Origin: Candidatus Melainabacteria bacterium
Lineage (GTDB): Bacteria; Cyanobacteriota; Vampirovibrionia; Obscuribacterales; Obscuribacteraceae
NCBI GenBank assembly: GCA_003963305.1
Contig: RXJR01000026.1
Span: 37,576 to 101,575 of the forward strand
Length of the DNA stretch: 64,000 bases
Direction: 5' to 3'
A program made the translations under genes and the position numbers. Under the pieces are notes generated by a model, which worked only from the letters and a program-made list of their open reading frames with translations, did no database searches and was not told the origin of the DNA. Below, piece after piece: positions 44,601 to 53,579 of the stretch. Numbering within the stretch: position 1 is the first letter of the stretch; every line of letters starts with the position of its first letter.

Positions 44601-45053
44601 ATGTTGTCTAGGCTTGCTTATTTGGCTCCACGCCTATGGTCCAGAATCAGACGGCTTCCTCCAACTTCACGGAGGAAAATAGTCATAGCGGCGTGTGCGC
44701 ATGCTTTAGATGTAAGTGGCACTGCGGACCCAATAATGATCACCAGCTTTCAAGTTCTTTCTGATGGCAAACCTTTTACAAACGATCAACGAATCGAACT
44801 GCAAAAACTGGTAGAAAAACTCGATGAAGCTTACCTAGACGTTTATGACGGTGACAATCAATTAGAGGAGAAAATCAGCTTGTTCATGCAGTCGGTTACT
44901 GCTGCAGTCTTAGCACATGCAGTTGACGGAAATGAAATTGATTCACTAGCAGAATGCTTGTACGAAGCATCTTGTACAACCTCAGATGATGGATTGTATT
45001 GGATGATGATTTCCAATTTGACAGATGAATTGGAAAGGGAAACAACTTTGTAA
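44601..45053 (+). CDS. Hypothetical protein, 150 aa, ATPase-linked
   Basis: The frame begins 70 bp after the ATPase stop. The start lacks a good ribosome site. N-terminal basic helix (RLWSRIRRLPPTSRRK), then an acidic helical domain (LQKLVEKLDEAYLDVYDGDNQLEEKI and DSLAECLYEASCTT). It resembles soluble helical tellurite-resistance-like (TerB) folds only in general character. Function unknown. Confidence 0.5.
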   Translation: MLSRLAYLAPRLWSRIRRLPPTSRRKIVIAACAHALDVSGTADPIMITSFQVLSDGKPFTNDQRIELQKLVEKLDEAYLDVYDGDNQLEEKISLFMQSVTAAVLAHAVDGNEIDSLAECLYEASCTTSDDGLYWMMISNLTDELERETTL

Positions 45054-45142
45054 GTGAGTTGGCTGACTGATAAACACCAAACCAAAACAGGTAACTTTAA
45101 ACAAGCAACAAGCAAGAGCTGGCACCAAAGCCATATTCAAGT

Positions 45143-45193
45143 ATTAAATTAATTCATTGAATAGTTGACAAGATGCTATCAGCGCTGTATCGT
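45143..45193 (+). promoter_or_regulatory. Regulon promoter D (box + sigma70 promoter)
   Basis: Box ATTAAAT-N6-ATTGAAT at 45143-45162, 2-bp gap, -35 TTGACA at 45165-45170, 17-bp spacer, -10 TATCGT at 45188-45193. The short gap is the same as in promoter E. It drives the sigma4-like gene at 45285. Confidence 0.8.
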
Positions 45194-45284
45194 CGATTCA
45201 CAGATCTTCATAGCAGCACCATGCACAAATTGCTTAGCAGTCGCTTATGCAATTTATTGAGCAAAGCTATACGAGAAAGAGACA

Positions 45285-45662
45285 ATGCCAAATCTAACTT
45301 CAAAACAGCGCAGCCTACTGAGGGAACTTTTTGGATTAGAGCAGGAGCAGCCTCTGTCTCTGGAGGAGCTGGCAGAAAGTCGCAATACCACTCCTCAAAA
45401 TGTTCGTGCACTGGAGCGCCGAGCACTCAGAAGAATTGACGTAAGACGCAGACGAATCACAAGGAGAGTTAGTCCGATCATGCCGTTTAAGGCTGGGGAA
45501 CCACTAACCAGTAAAGAGAAGCGCATTCTCAAAACACTGTGGGGAATTGATGACGGCATCTTGAAGGAATATTTAGTAACTGCATTTTTATGCGACGCGA
45601 CTTTTGAAGAAGTTTTCTGCGCTGAAACGAAAGCCCTGTTTACTTCACGAAGTGAAACTTGA
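45285..45662 (+). CDS. Stand-alone sigma70-region-4-like protein (copy 4)
   Basis: 125 residues. Region 4: LTSKQRSLLRELFGL, LSLEELAESRNTTPQNVRALERRALRRI. The C-terminal LTSKEKRILKTLWGIDDGILKEY block is nearly the same as in copy 2, and the tail shares FEEVFCAETKAL with TIEVVYATESKAL. Copies 2 and 4 are the closest pair. Confidence 0.7.
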   Translation: MPNLTSKQRSLLRELFGLEQEQPLSLEELAESRNTTPQNVRALERRALRRIDVRRRRITRRVSPIMPFKAGEPLTSKEKRILKTLWGIDDGILKEYLVTAFLCDATFEEVFCAETKALFTSRSET

Positions 45663-45733
45663 ATGACAGCTTAGGTGGTGTGCCATTTGGAAAAATTGTT
45701 GAACGCATTCTGTGGAAATCGCGAGGACGAAAA

Positions 45734-46060
45734 ATGTATTACCCAACAAAGCTGAAATTGCCGGTTGCCAATGCACAAGCTGGGTATGGAGTAGTTTTAT
45801 TTGCCCAGGCTGTAATAGGACAGAGATTTTCAGATCCGTTGACGGTCGCAGAATTGAAGTTTGCAGCTGTCCACGGGTACGAAATCCTAATGGAATTTCC
45901 ATTCGATAATGGACAGACTATCTCTATGGTTGGACGAATCATCAAAATTGTTATCGTTGAGCACCGAAGAGGTATAGAGGTCGACTTCGCAATCATTCGA
46001 CCAGCCGAGAAACAAAATGGACTCACAACTAACCAGGTATCAAATACGGTAGCGTGCTGA
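45734..46060 (+). CDS. Small protein, possible PilZ-like fold
   Basis: ATG 45734 has GAGGA six bases upstream, better than the longer frame from 45659. 108 residues, beta-rich: ILMEFPFDNGQTISMVGRIIKIV followed by RRGIEVDFAII resembles the back half of PilZ domains, but the RxxxR and DxSxxG nucleotide-binding motifs are not evident. It is downstream of copy 4 and probably cotranscribed. Confidence 0.45.
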   Translation: MYYPTKLKLPVANAQAGYGVVLFAQAVIGQRFSDPLTVAELKFAAVHGYEILMEFPFDNGQTISMVGRIIKIVIVEHRRGIEVDFAIIRPAEKQNGLTTNQVSNTVAC

Positions 46061-46290
46061 TATATAAGATAAGTGCTGTACCGTTTTTAACGCTACAAGA
46101 AATTGCAAATAATTCCATCAGACACGCTCGCGCGTAATTCCAAGATCAAACAGTATGGTACTACATATGGTGTTTTCAACGAGGCGTGATGCGAAAAGGG
46201 CTTTGCATAGCTGATTATCTGAATCGAATAACACCGACTTTCATCACAGCTAATCAACGACAATTTATATTATCGCAATTTAAATTGACG

Positions 46291-46740
46291 TTACTCAACA
46301 GCCTTCACTATTGAAGTCGACTTGCATTTCTGAAAGAGGTAGCCCCAAGAAATTGTCAAATTCAAAAAGTCTTGCGCGGTAGTAATCGATTCTTGAAGCA
46401 CGAAAAAAGCGAGCAGTACGGCCACTATTACACTGCCTTTATCGATCAGAGTGACGGTCGAAACGTCACCCAACTTTATCGCTTTGTAGTAAAAGATCCA
46501 GGAAATTGTCGTTGTTACTGCGGAAGCACCAAGCCAAAGTAAGTTCGAAATTTTTAGCGAACTCCAGTCTTTGTTGGGAACTGCAAACCACGCAAAAGCG
46601 AGCACGAAGACGAACACGAAATAGGTTCGAATTGTGGGCCCCAGATCTCTAGAAATATTTGCCAGGACTTTCTTCGCAATCACTGAAGTGAATCCAGCAA
46701 AGAACATTGAGATAAATGCGAGCCAGATCCAAATATTCAT
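46291..46740 (-). CDS. EamA/DMT-family small transporter, C-terminus probably altered
   Basis: 149 residues, four helices in the style of half-size EamA permeases: TSVIAKKVLANIS, GASAVTTTISWIFYYKAIKLGDVS and LIDKGSVIVAVLLAFFVLQES. After QESIT the sequence loses the expected last helix (QDFLNLTISWGYLFQKCKSTS), so the 3' end may be frameshifted or replaced. The substrate is unknown. Confidence 0.65.
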   Translation of the reverse strand: MNIWIWLAFISMFFAGFTSVIAKKVLANISRDLGPTIRTYFVFVFVLAFAWFAVPNKDWSSLKISNLLWLGASAVTTTISWIFYYKAIKLGDVSTVTLIDKGSVIVAVLLAFFVLQESITTAQDFLNLTISWGYLFQKCKSTSIVKAVE

Positions 46741-47019
46741 GGCGATCCCTCTAAAAATTGTTTTGCATTGGCAAGATCTGTGCAGGCGAAAGTTTTGTCA
46801 TTACCTTCTGATATTGTTTCGCCAATGTCAGGTTCAGCACTAACCGAAAAATGTTTGTTGATAGGCTGAAGGAAGCAAGATACACCGTGAAATTCTACGA
46901 TTAGTCAGGATTTAGGCAGAGCTTGATGCAAGCCTTTGGCACGGTGTTTTTAATTCTTGCGCGCAGAGTAACAATGAATAGACGGATAGATTAGGAGGCA
47001 ACATCGTCCAAAGTTTTTT

Positions 47020-47424
47020 TTGTTTTTCGATTTAGCAATTGCGCTATACGCTCCTGAACTTTCGTCATGGGCAGTTTCAGGTCAAAGTTCCGATTATGGC
47101 TATTCAGGTTATTACTCACATGCACGAAATGGACTATTGTTAACGGTTTTTCGCCCATACCTGTCCAGGCAGGGAAGATGGATTAGTCAAGACCCCATCA
47201 ACGAAGCGGGCGGAGTAAATCTTTACCAATACGCGTTCAATCGTCCTATCAATCTTATTGATCCACTTGGGTTGGACGCTCTGAATATTCCTCTCAACAC
47301 ATTTGGCGCCGCCTTAGGTGTCCCTCAATCTGCACTGGCAGGCGGATGCTTTGATGTAATCAATGCAGCATTAAGCGCTCCATCTGGAACTCGTCCAGAC
47401 AACCTTGGAACCACTAAATGTTGA
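47020..47424 (+). CDS. Orphan RHS core tip fragment with a C-terminal extension
   Basis: The frame carries the RHS-associated core signature: YYSHARNGLLLTVFRPYL, GRWISQDPINEAGG, NLYQYAFNRP and DPLGLDALN. The large YD-repeat shell is missing, so it is only the tip where RHS proteins attach a variable toxin or effector. The following 45 residues would be that variable part. The start is doubtful: AGGAGG at 46993 lies too far up and an eight-T run (47014-47021) may have slipped. Confidence 0.6.
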   Translation: MFFDLAIALYAPELSSWAVSGQSSDYGYSGYYSHARNGLLLTVFRPYLSRQGRWISQDPINEAGGVNLYQYAFNRPINLIDPLGLDALNIPLNTFGAALGVPQSALAGGCFDVINAALSAPSGTRPDNLGTTKC

Positions 47425-47827
47425 TTTGGTTCAGATGCAGTGATTGAACCTACGGATCTGACGGTGAAGTACATTAAGGAGAGCGACTGCCCAGCTGAAG
47501 CGTTAGGTTGCAGCAGGTAGACGGGCTACAAAACCAATTCGGACCGGTGAGATGGTTTATTATGATGAGGTGATTCCAACGGCCCAGTGGCAACGATGGC
47601 GGCAACGCATTTCTGATCCTTAAATTCGATATGCTCTTTGCGTCTTTTATGATGCTCTTGGGGAATTGGACTCGCGGCAATTGGTTGCGGTAATTGGTTA
47701 CACCGGTGCCAGCATAGTTTACTGACTTTGCCAACTCATATCATTTCATCGGTTAATTACCTATCTGTCGTCAACTTTTGAGGGCGCCGTAGACGAAACA
47801 TGGAGGCGTGCTCAAGACCCAGCAGCT
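47425..47827. other. Gene-free stretch, probably decayed RHS-associated sequence
   Basis: No convincing coding frame. It lies between the RHS tip and the next small genes. Confidence 0.4.
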
Positions 47828-48199
47828 TTGTGCAGCACAGTCGCAAAAGACACGCTCGTAGCAGCAAGCATAGCTGCCGTCGGCACAGTCGCCCCCGAGA
47901 TAATGCTCCCAGCGCTCGCCGTAGGCACCGCAATCATATGCTCCGAAAATCGGGGCGAGACAAAGAAGCTTTGGCAAAGAAACGAACGCCTATTTGATGC
48001 GTGTCAGTCTGCCTGGAACGATCCGGGTAAAGAAACGACAGCCAAAAATTTGTTTGCTTCCGAATTGGGCAAGCAAGCTTTTGAAATTACACTGGCCGGT
48101 CTTACGATGGGTCCAGGCTTTGGAATGGGAACGCGATTTGCCGAATCAAAACTAGCTAAGATAGCTGAGAAAACCATGGCAAATAAAAGCGTGGTATGA
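47828..48199 (+). CDS. Hypothetical protein near RHS tip, 123 aa
   Basis: A hydrophobic front half (VAASIAAVGTVAPEIMLPALAVGTAI) and a Gly-rich GLTMGPGFGMGTRF segment. It overlaps the next gene by 4 bp (ATGA). It may be part of an RHS or polymorphic-toxin type cassette; no catalytic motif is recognised. Confidence 0.45.
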   Translation: MCSTVAKDTLVAASIAAVGTVAPEIMLPALAVGTAIICSENRGETKKLWQRNERLFDACQSAWNDPGKETTAKNLFASELGKQAFEITLAGLTMGPGFGMGTRFAESKLAKIAEKTMANKSVV

Positions 48200-48666
48200 G
48201 CGATTTGGGGCAGGGAACTATGCAGACCAAAATTGGAAATAGCGTAGTGACAACGCATGCTGATGGAACTGTAGTAAAACAGTTTGACAGCGGCTTAGTT
48301 CAACGACACATCCCAACCGAAAGTGGAGAATACATTTTCACAGAAGCAAGACCAGGCGGAGTATACACGATGGATCTCCCTGGCGGTACCAGATTGATTG
48401 AATTACCGACAGGTAGGTCGTATTCGGTTTACCGAGATGGCACTACGCTGTTGAAAAACCATCGGGACTCAGACTGTCTTTATCAGGTGACGAAAAAACA
48501 AGAACATTCACTCATTCCAACGGGACTACAATTACGTTCGTTGGTTCCCCAAAAAAGAGGATATTTCCCTGACGTGCTCCCCAGAAACAAAAGGTATTCT
48601 GTTTTTCAGACAGCTTCCGCTGTTTTGTCACCACTCGCGATACCGCGCTGGAAAGAAACAGCTTAA
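48196..48666 (+). CDS. Hypothetical beta-rich protein, 156 aa
   Basis: ATG 48196 overlaps the preceding stop. The body consists of repeated short strands with Asp-Gly turns (THADGTVVKQF, RPGGVYTMDLPGGTRLIELPTGRSYSVYRDGT), similar in style to RHS-like or wall-associated sequence. Function unknown. Confidence 0.5.
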   Translation: MSDLGQGTMQTKIGNSVVTTHADGTVVKQFDSGLVQRHIPTESGEYIFTEARPGGVYTMDLPGGTRLIELPTGRSYSVYRDGTTLLKNHRDSDCLYQVTKKQEHSLIPTGLQLRSLVPQKRGYFPDVLPRNKRYSVFQTASAVLSPLAIPRWKETA

Positions 48667-49317
48667 TGACTTTGGGCTGCATGATTTCGTTAGCAAATAA
48701 GTGTTTAGTCTTGAATTTTTTCCGGCAGCTGAATCAAGCTTTCATCGAATGTAAGCCTGCCTGATGATGAAAACGAAGCTCTCCTAAATCATAGCCCCCA
48801 AACTACTCCCGAAAGAGCATCGAACCTCAAAAGCCTTGCTCGGAAGAGGTTCGAACCACCAACCCCTCGGAGGCACCCGCGACTTTAAAACCACCAGAAT
48901 CAGGAGCCTCAGCTTTTCCGAATTAATCGTGCAAAATCGCAGGCTAACAAGGGAGGAATCCATCCAGACGCATTGAATAGTGAGTCATGTACTAACAACA
49001 CCGCACGTTCATTTAGTGTGGCGAATTTAGTAGTCATCACCATTCAAGATTTAGAGGAAGTTGTTGCCAGAACGACTGAAAGAATACTGTTCGATCACAA
49101 AACTGGCTATGCAGCTGTTGACTGTCTGCGGCTTGCAGTTACTTTCGATGCATATGCTCGCACGTAAGGCAAAGTGAATTCAAAATGGTCTCCGCTAGTT
49201 AAGTCCTCGCAAGAAGTCATGATTGCTGCCGGAGAAATACTCATGGGTCGGCAATAACAATTGACAAAACATGCTTCGTGGAGATGTGGACGACAGCATC
49301 AGATGCTTCGCAGTGCG
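48667..49317. other. Intergenic region (650 bp)
   Basis: No supported gene; a 64-aa frame at 48973-49167 has no ribosome site or motif. A GGTTCGAACC palindrome at 48848-48857 looks tRNA-like but does not fold properly (see rejected). Confidence 0.45.
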
Positions 49318-50613
49318 CTACGAGGCGACGTCTATGCTTCTCTTTGTCTTGCGATTCATCAATTCCAAAAGTCGATCTTGCACTATTGTCATAGGTTCCT
49401 TGATGTCGGCAACTTGGACGATCAAATATCCTTTGGTGACGTCATCTGAATCAGTGTTTTTATGATTGGCAAGCTTCTTCAACATTTCAAGATCGTGACC
49501 TGATAAAAATCCTTGAGTTAAATAAGTCCTTCGCAGATCATGAAGACTAAACGGAGTTTTTGTTTTGTCAGCGATCAAGTTGAAATGCTTCTCGCGTAAA
49601 TCAAAATAACCATTTTTTCCAGTCGCAGCAAAGACATACGGATTATCCACTTTTCGGACCTTTTTCCGACGTTCAAATACCTCGCTCAAAACCCTGGTTA
49701 TTGGTAGCGCGAATTCCAATTTGTTTTTGGCATCAACAACCTCAAAGTAACCGCGTTTGACATGAACGTCATCCCATTTGAGCTGTGCTGCTTCATTCTT
49801 TCGTAATCCGGTCATTAACACAAAGAAGAAATAATCGGCCATAGCCTTGTCCTCTAGCGTACCAAGAGCTTGATACCAAAGAGGCAAATCCATATCGGAT
49901 AACATTGTTTGTCGACGCTTCAGCCGGTTCCAAGATTTAAGTTGATTGAGTCGTTTCACAGGATTTTGCATAATAACCGGGCTGCCATCAGGTTTCTCAT
50001 ACATGTCTTGTGCGAACTTAATGACTGCTCGAAAGACCCGCATGGTGTTATTTGCGGCTCCGGGTCCGCCTTTACCCTTACCGATTTTACGCTCAGTGAT
50101 TTCTTTGAATCGCTTTTCTACATCTGTTTTAGTGATTTCGCTTAAGGGACGCTGCATCCAATCAGAAAGATAGGCATTGGCGACAATTGAATAGTTCTCT
50201 ACAGTGGATGGCTTCAAATTTTTGCGGCTTAGATAATCGTTTAAAACGTGATGAAGGCTTAATTCCTGTAGTTGTTGCTCGCTGGCCCATTCTTCTGACT
50301 GTTGCTTGTTTCGCTTTTTTTCCTGTAAGCGAGGGTCGATTCCCTGTCGCAATAAATCAAGTAGGTGACTTGCAGTCTTTCGTGCATCTTTCGAATTGAC
50401 TACGGGATGTCGGCCAATAGTGAGAGTGATAGCCGATTTACTGCTTCCGCGCAAACTGTTTTCGACCAACCAGATTTTGTTACCGGCAGCGGTCACTTTT
50501 AGCTTGAATCCTGGCAATTTGGTATCGCGATACTCGCCAGCAAGCGTGGTTTCTGCCGCGAACGAGTCTGTCAGAGAAAATTTATTGACTCCTTTTTTGG
50601 GTTCGTTACTCAA
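49318..50613 (-). CDS. Tyrosine recombinase/integrase (P4-like, DUF4102 type)
   Basis: 431 residues; TTG start at 50613 has AAGGAG seven bases upstream. The N-terminal DUF4102 arm-binding domain (LAGEYRDTKLPGFKLKV, ITLTIGRHP), a core-binding domain (about 120-220), then the catalytic set: R in TGLRKNEAAQL (about 268), K in the AKNKLEFALP hairpin, HDLRR (about 358), LANHK and Y in KGYLIV (about 394). It faces away from the tRNA fragment 343 bp beyond its start. It would catalyse integration or excision at that site. Confidence 0.92.
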   Translation of the reverse strand: MSNEPKKGVNKFSLTDSFAAETTLAGEYRDTKLPGFKLKVTAAGNKIWLVENSLRGSSKSAITLTIGRHPVVNSKDARKTASHLLDLLRQGIDPRLQEKKRNKQQSEEWASEQQLQELSLHHVLNDYLSRKNLKPSTVENYSIVANAYLSDWMQRPLSEITKTDVEKRFKEITERKIGKGKGGPGAANNTMRVFRAVIKFAQDMYEKPDGSPVIMQNPVKRLNQLKSWNRLKRRQTMLSDMDLPLWYQALGTLEDKAMADYFFFVLMTGLRKNEAAQLKWDDVHVKRGYFEVVDAKNKLEFALPITRVLSEVFERRKKVRKVDNPYVFAATGKNGYFDLREKHFNLIADKTKTPFSLHDLRRTYLTQGFLSGHDLEMLKKLANHKNTDSDDVTKGYLIVQVADIKEPMTIVQDRLLELMNRKTKRSIDVAS

Positions 50614-50955
50614 AACTCACTCCTTTTTGCCGAGGTGAATGTCTTAGATTGGCACCTTGATCTTCAATTTTTAAAGTATTTATGGGGGATACGGACTAGA
50701 TCATTTATTTTCAGCGCATTGATCTGCGCGGGTTAGATCTTGAATCGGCTAGCCGATTCGTAGCCGATTGAATTTTTTTTCCATTCTATCATAACTTCGA
50801 GCAGCAAAACCTTAAAAGCCTGACTGATACTTAATTTCGAGGAATATTGAGAAAAGCTCGGAAAAGGTAATTTTGTCGTTTTTCCTAGACTTAGGATCTA
50901 GTGTAGCAATACGTTTGGTAGGGACTTCGTCACCAATTAGTCCACGAAAAGCCTT

Positions 50956-51002
50956 GGCTCATAACCCAAAGGTCGACAGTTCAAATCTGTCCCCCGCAAC
51001 CA
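50956..51002 (+). other. 3' portion of initiator tRNA-fMet (CAU): probable attachment site
   Basis: The sequence runs GGCTCATAACCC (anticodon loop with CAT at 50960-50962), AAGGTC, a T-arm GACAG-TTCAAAT-CTGTC, the acceptor strand CCCCGCA and ACCA. The terminal CCCCGCAACCA with a C1:A72-type end is characteristic of bacterial initiator tRNA. The 5' half is missing: no matching GCGGGG acceptor strand lies upstream. A tRNA 3' half next to an integrase is a typical attL/attR or attP core. Confidence 0.8.
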
Positions 51003-51019
51003 ATTAAAAGCCTAGAAGG

Positions 51020-51051
51020 ACCGGCAGTTTCGAGAGAAGTGCCGGTTTTTT
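51020..51051 (+). terminator. Rho-independent terminator
   Basis: Stem ACCGGCA (51020-51026) / TGCCGGT (51040-51046) with a T-run to 51051. It lies just behind the tRNA 3' part, as expected if the terminator was captured with the tRNA gene end. Confidence 0.82.
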
Positions 51052-51055
51052 ATTG

Positions 51056-51270
51056 GGGTAGGCAAAAATTGCTTGCCTAACCCATTGCCTAACCCAAACG
51101 AGATCAGATTGGTTGAGTCTCGGGAATGACGATCAACGCATTGTGTCTCGCTTCGTGCATCGTTCGCGAGAGATGCTACAGGTTGTAGTGCCTCGGGTAA
51201 GGCAACGTTCGCCTAACGCAAATGAATAATGCCGAGTTGTCTAACCCCCGCCTAACACAGGATTTGGGAT
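51056..51270. repeat. Dispersed GCCTAAC words, possible integrase arm sites
   Basis: GCCTAAC occurs at least four times, twice in close direct repeat (TTGCCTAACCC near 51072 and 51084), and again near 51210 and 51250. An inverted partner (GTAGGCAA, near 51058) and imperfect forms occur too. Clusters of short direct repeats beside an att core are typical arm-type binding sites of tyrosine integrases. Confidence 0.55.
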
Positions 51271-51503
51271 ATTGGCCGCCTAGCGCGCGATCAGGATGAG
51301 AACATAGTTGACCGTCGGGAATGGCCAGTGTAGTGGCGGTAATTCGTAGAATGCAAATTTTCTATGTTTGATTGGCACAAGAGGTGATGCTGAGCACCCG
51401 CTGAACAGCGGCTCTGCGTGATAATGCTTCGTTCGGGGTGCAACAGATTGCGGATTGATTAGACAGTCTGTGAGGGAATAAATTCCTCAAGTGAGGTAGA
51501 TCG

Positions 51504-52442
51504 ATGCGACGCATACAAGGAAAGACAATACGCTTGTTTCTGGTTGACGGTTCGCCGCTTGGATTAGTAACGGCGGAAATCATTAACTGGACGGGACAAG
51601 TTCTGAGCTTTCCGCGTGGGCTGCTGCCGGATGCCCTGAAGCGAAAAGAAGTTATGAGAACTGGTGTGTACTTTCTGATAGGAGTCGATCCCGATGATCC
51701 GCTGTGCAAGCGAGTCTACATTGGCAAAAGCGATGACATCGCGCAGAGATTGCGAACGCATGATTCGGATCCAAGCAAGGAATTTCACGATCACATCGTG
51801 ATTTTTGTTTCTAAGGACGAAAATCTCACCACAGGCCATGTGAATTTCTTGGAACACCATTTGATATCGCGTGTAAGATCGGTTGGTACTGCCACTCTAG
51901 TAAATGGCAATCAAGGTTGCGCTGTGACGCTTCCGGAATCCGAAATCAGCGACATGGAATATGCCTTTGAACAGCTTTGCGTGTTGATGTCAGCTTTGGG
52001 CTTTACTTTCTTACAGGAGGTGCCTAAACATGACGCTCAACATAGCAACGGTAAAGCCAGTCCAGGTGTCATGTTTGAACTTAGCTATTTAAATGGCTCG
52101 ATCAAGGCAACGGCGTATGAGTCAGAAGGCCGTATGGTAGTTCGGAAAGGATCAACAGCTCGACACCCAAGTAAGGCTGCCGATTGTGTCGTTAAGGGAA
52201 CAACAACGCGGAACTATCCTTTCTACTCCAGAACAATTCAAGAACTGCAAATACAGAAAAAGCTGGTCCCAAAGTCCGGGTCGCCAGATCTACTAGTGTT
52301 TTCCGAGGACGTGATGTTCACAAGTCCATCGGCTGCATCTGACATCATATGCGGTTCCAGTACAAACGGAAGAAATTTTTGGAAGGTACAAGGCACAGCT
52401 AAAACGTACGGCGAGTGGCGAAAGGAACAACTGGATGAATGA
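51504..52442 (+). CDS. GIY-YIG nuclease-domain protein with DUF4357
   Basis: 312 residues. GIY-YIG core: GVYFLIG (about residues 54-60) and RVYIGKSDDIAQRLRTH (about 73-89), with the later Glu in FLEHHL as catalytic residue. The C-terminal part matches DUF4357: MVVRKGSTARHP, later PSAASDIICGSSTNGRNFWKV. Such proteins occur on mobile elements and in defence regions. Start ATG 51504 has GAGGTAGATCG upstream. Biological target unknown. Confidence 0.82.
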   Translation: MRRIQGKTIRLFLVDGSPLGLVTAEIINWTGQVLSFPRGLLPDALKRKEVMRTGVYFLIGVDPDDPLCKRVYIGKSDDIAQRLRTHDSDPSKEFHDHIVIFVSKDENLTTGHVNFLEHHLISRVRSVGTATLVNGNQGCAVTLPESEISDMEYAFEQLCVLMSALGFTFLQEVPKHDAQHSNGKASPGVMFELSYLNGSIKATAYESEGRMVVRKGSTARHPSKAADCVVKGTTTRNYPFYSRTIQELQIQKKLVPKSGSPDLLVFSEDVMFTSPSAASDIICGSSTNGRNFWKVQGTAKTYGEWRKEQLDE

Positions 52443-52514
52443 ATCCGCTAGACAAGAGTAGAGCCGTTTACTCACGATGTAGATGATGCGGAATGTCTTT
52501 CGGCAACGAATGTC

Positions 52515-53579
52515 CTAGCTCTTGATGCCTGCGACATTCGAAAAGATGTTGAACTCTGAGGTATTGCTCAGGCAGAAAGGGACCGGGTCTGCTCGATAGA
52601 AAGTTTTCTTGACCAGGTCGAATACGTGTCCCAATCCAAATGAAGAGGGACTCGCTGTTCGAAATGGGTACTTAGCAAGCTCCACGACGTACTTCATGTG
52701 GCCGAACAAAGCGACTTCGGCAACGATTCGCCCTCGCTGTTCCGAGACCCGAATGAAGTGGAATGGAATATGTGATCTGTGTTCCTGACCTTTCATGGCG
52801 ATACTATATCTGGTGGCAACTACGGGTGTCTTGCCCGAGTCCGAGAGAATAAAATCTCGAATGGCCCGAAACTCGTCTTCATATAAGATGTCGTAAAGTC
52901 CAGATTTGATGGTGCAATATGCGAAATAGTTGAACGCGATTTTCGCGATGACACGCATAATTTCTCGATCTAGCCGTCCTTCAAACTCGCAATCGAAATG
53001 TCCATCGCAATTTAGATCCAGGCGTTCTTGTTGAAGCTCCTTATAATCGATGCCACGGTTACGCAACTCCGCAATCAGCTCGCCCAGTTGTTCATCACCC
53101 TTGGCAAAGACGCAAATTGACTCTCTTTCTTCTCCAGTCCAATTTATACGGTTAGCGAAGCCTTTCGCATCCTTTAGCCCTTTCAAAAAGAGAACCTGGC
53201 TGTAACCGTTTTTCCCGTGTATCACGACCTGCGGCGTAGGAATCGCATTGCCGGTTTCGGGATCAAGCGTAGGAAACATATCATCGAAAACCCGCTGCTC
53301 GCCTGTCATTCGGTTCTTGAATGTTAGGCGGTCGCGTCGAAAACGGATCGAGCTATCGCGGCGAAATTGGTATTGGGCGGCGATAAAACCTTCGAGGCTA
53401 TCCTCCTTGAAGAAGGTTTCGAGCTTGCTAAATGTGTTATTGCATGCATCGCATACTTCAATCAAAATCAGAGACTTCGGTGTAAACGTTCCCATCGACT
53501 GCGGCATGACGTGCTCTCTTCCGTGGGAGGAGCTGTCGGATTGGAGACAATATATGCATCGCATCGGTCGTCGGTTCAC
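52515..53579 (-). CDS. HNH endonuclease-domain protein of the CBASS operon
   Basis: 354 residues with GTG start overlapping the S-4TM stop (GTGA). The N-terminal zinc-type HNH is visible: CIYC (8-11), EHVMPQSMG (22-30), CDACNN (about 43-48). The remaining 300 residues are not recognised; I see no clear SAVED motif. The tight overlap makes it part of the same transcript as the CD-NTase and the membrane effector. It may be a second effector or a regulator (inference). Confidence 0.75.
   Translation of the reverse strand: MNRRPMRCIYCLQSDSSSHGREHVMPQSMGTFTPKSLILIEVCDACNNTFSKLETFFKEDSLEGFIAAQYQFRRDSSIRFRRDRLTFKNRMTGEQRVFDDMFPTLDPETGNAIPTPQVVIHGKNGYSQVLFLKGLKDAKGFANRINWTGEERESICVFAKGDEQLGELIAELRNRGIDYKELQQERLDLNCDGHFDCEFEGRLDREIMRVIAKIAFNYFAYCTIKSGLYDILYEDEFRAIRDFILSDSGKTPVVATRYSIAMKGQEHRSHIPFHFIRVSEQRGRIVAEVALFGHMKYVVELAKYPFRTASPSSFGLGHVFDLVKKTFYRADPVPFCLSNTSEFNIFSNVAGIKS

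Noticed and set aside
48837..48900. tRNA-like segment with GGTTCGAACC on the minus strand
   Set aside because: T-stem and anticodon stem do not pair and no matching acceptor strand is present. At best a decayed fragment.
50926..51002. Intact tRNA at the integrase site
   Set aside because: No 5' acceptor strand complementary to CCCCGCA occurs at the right distance; only the 3' part is present.
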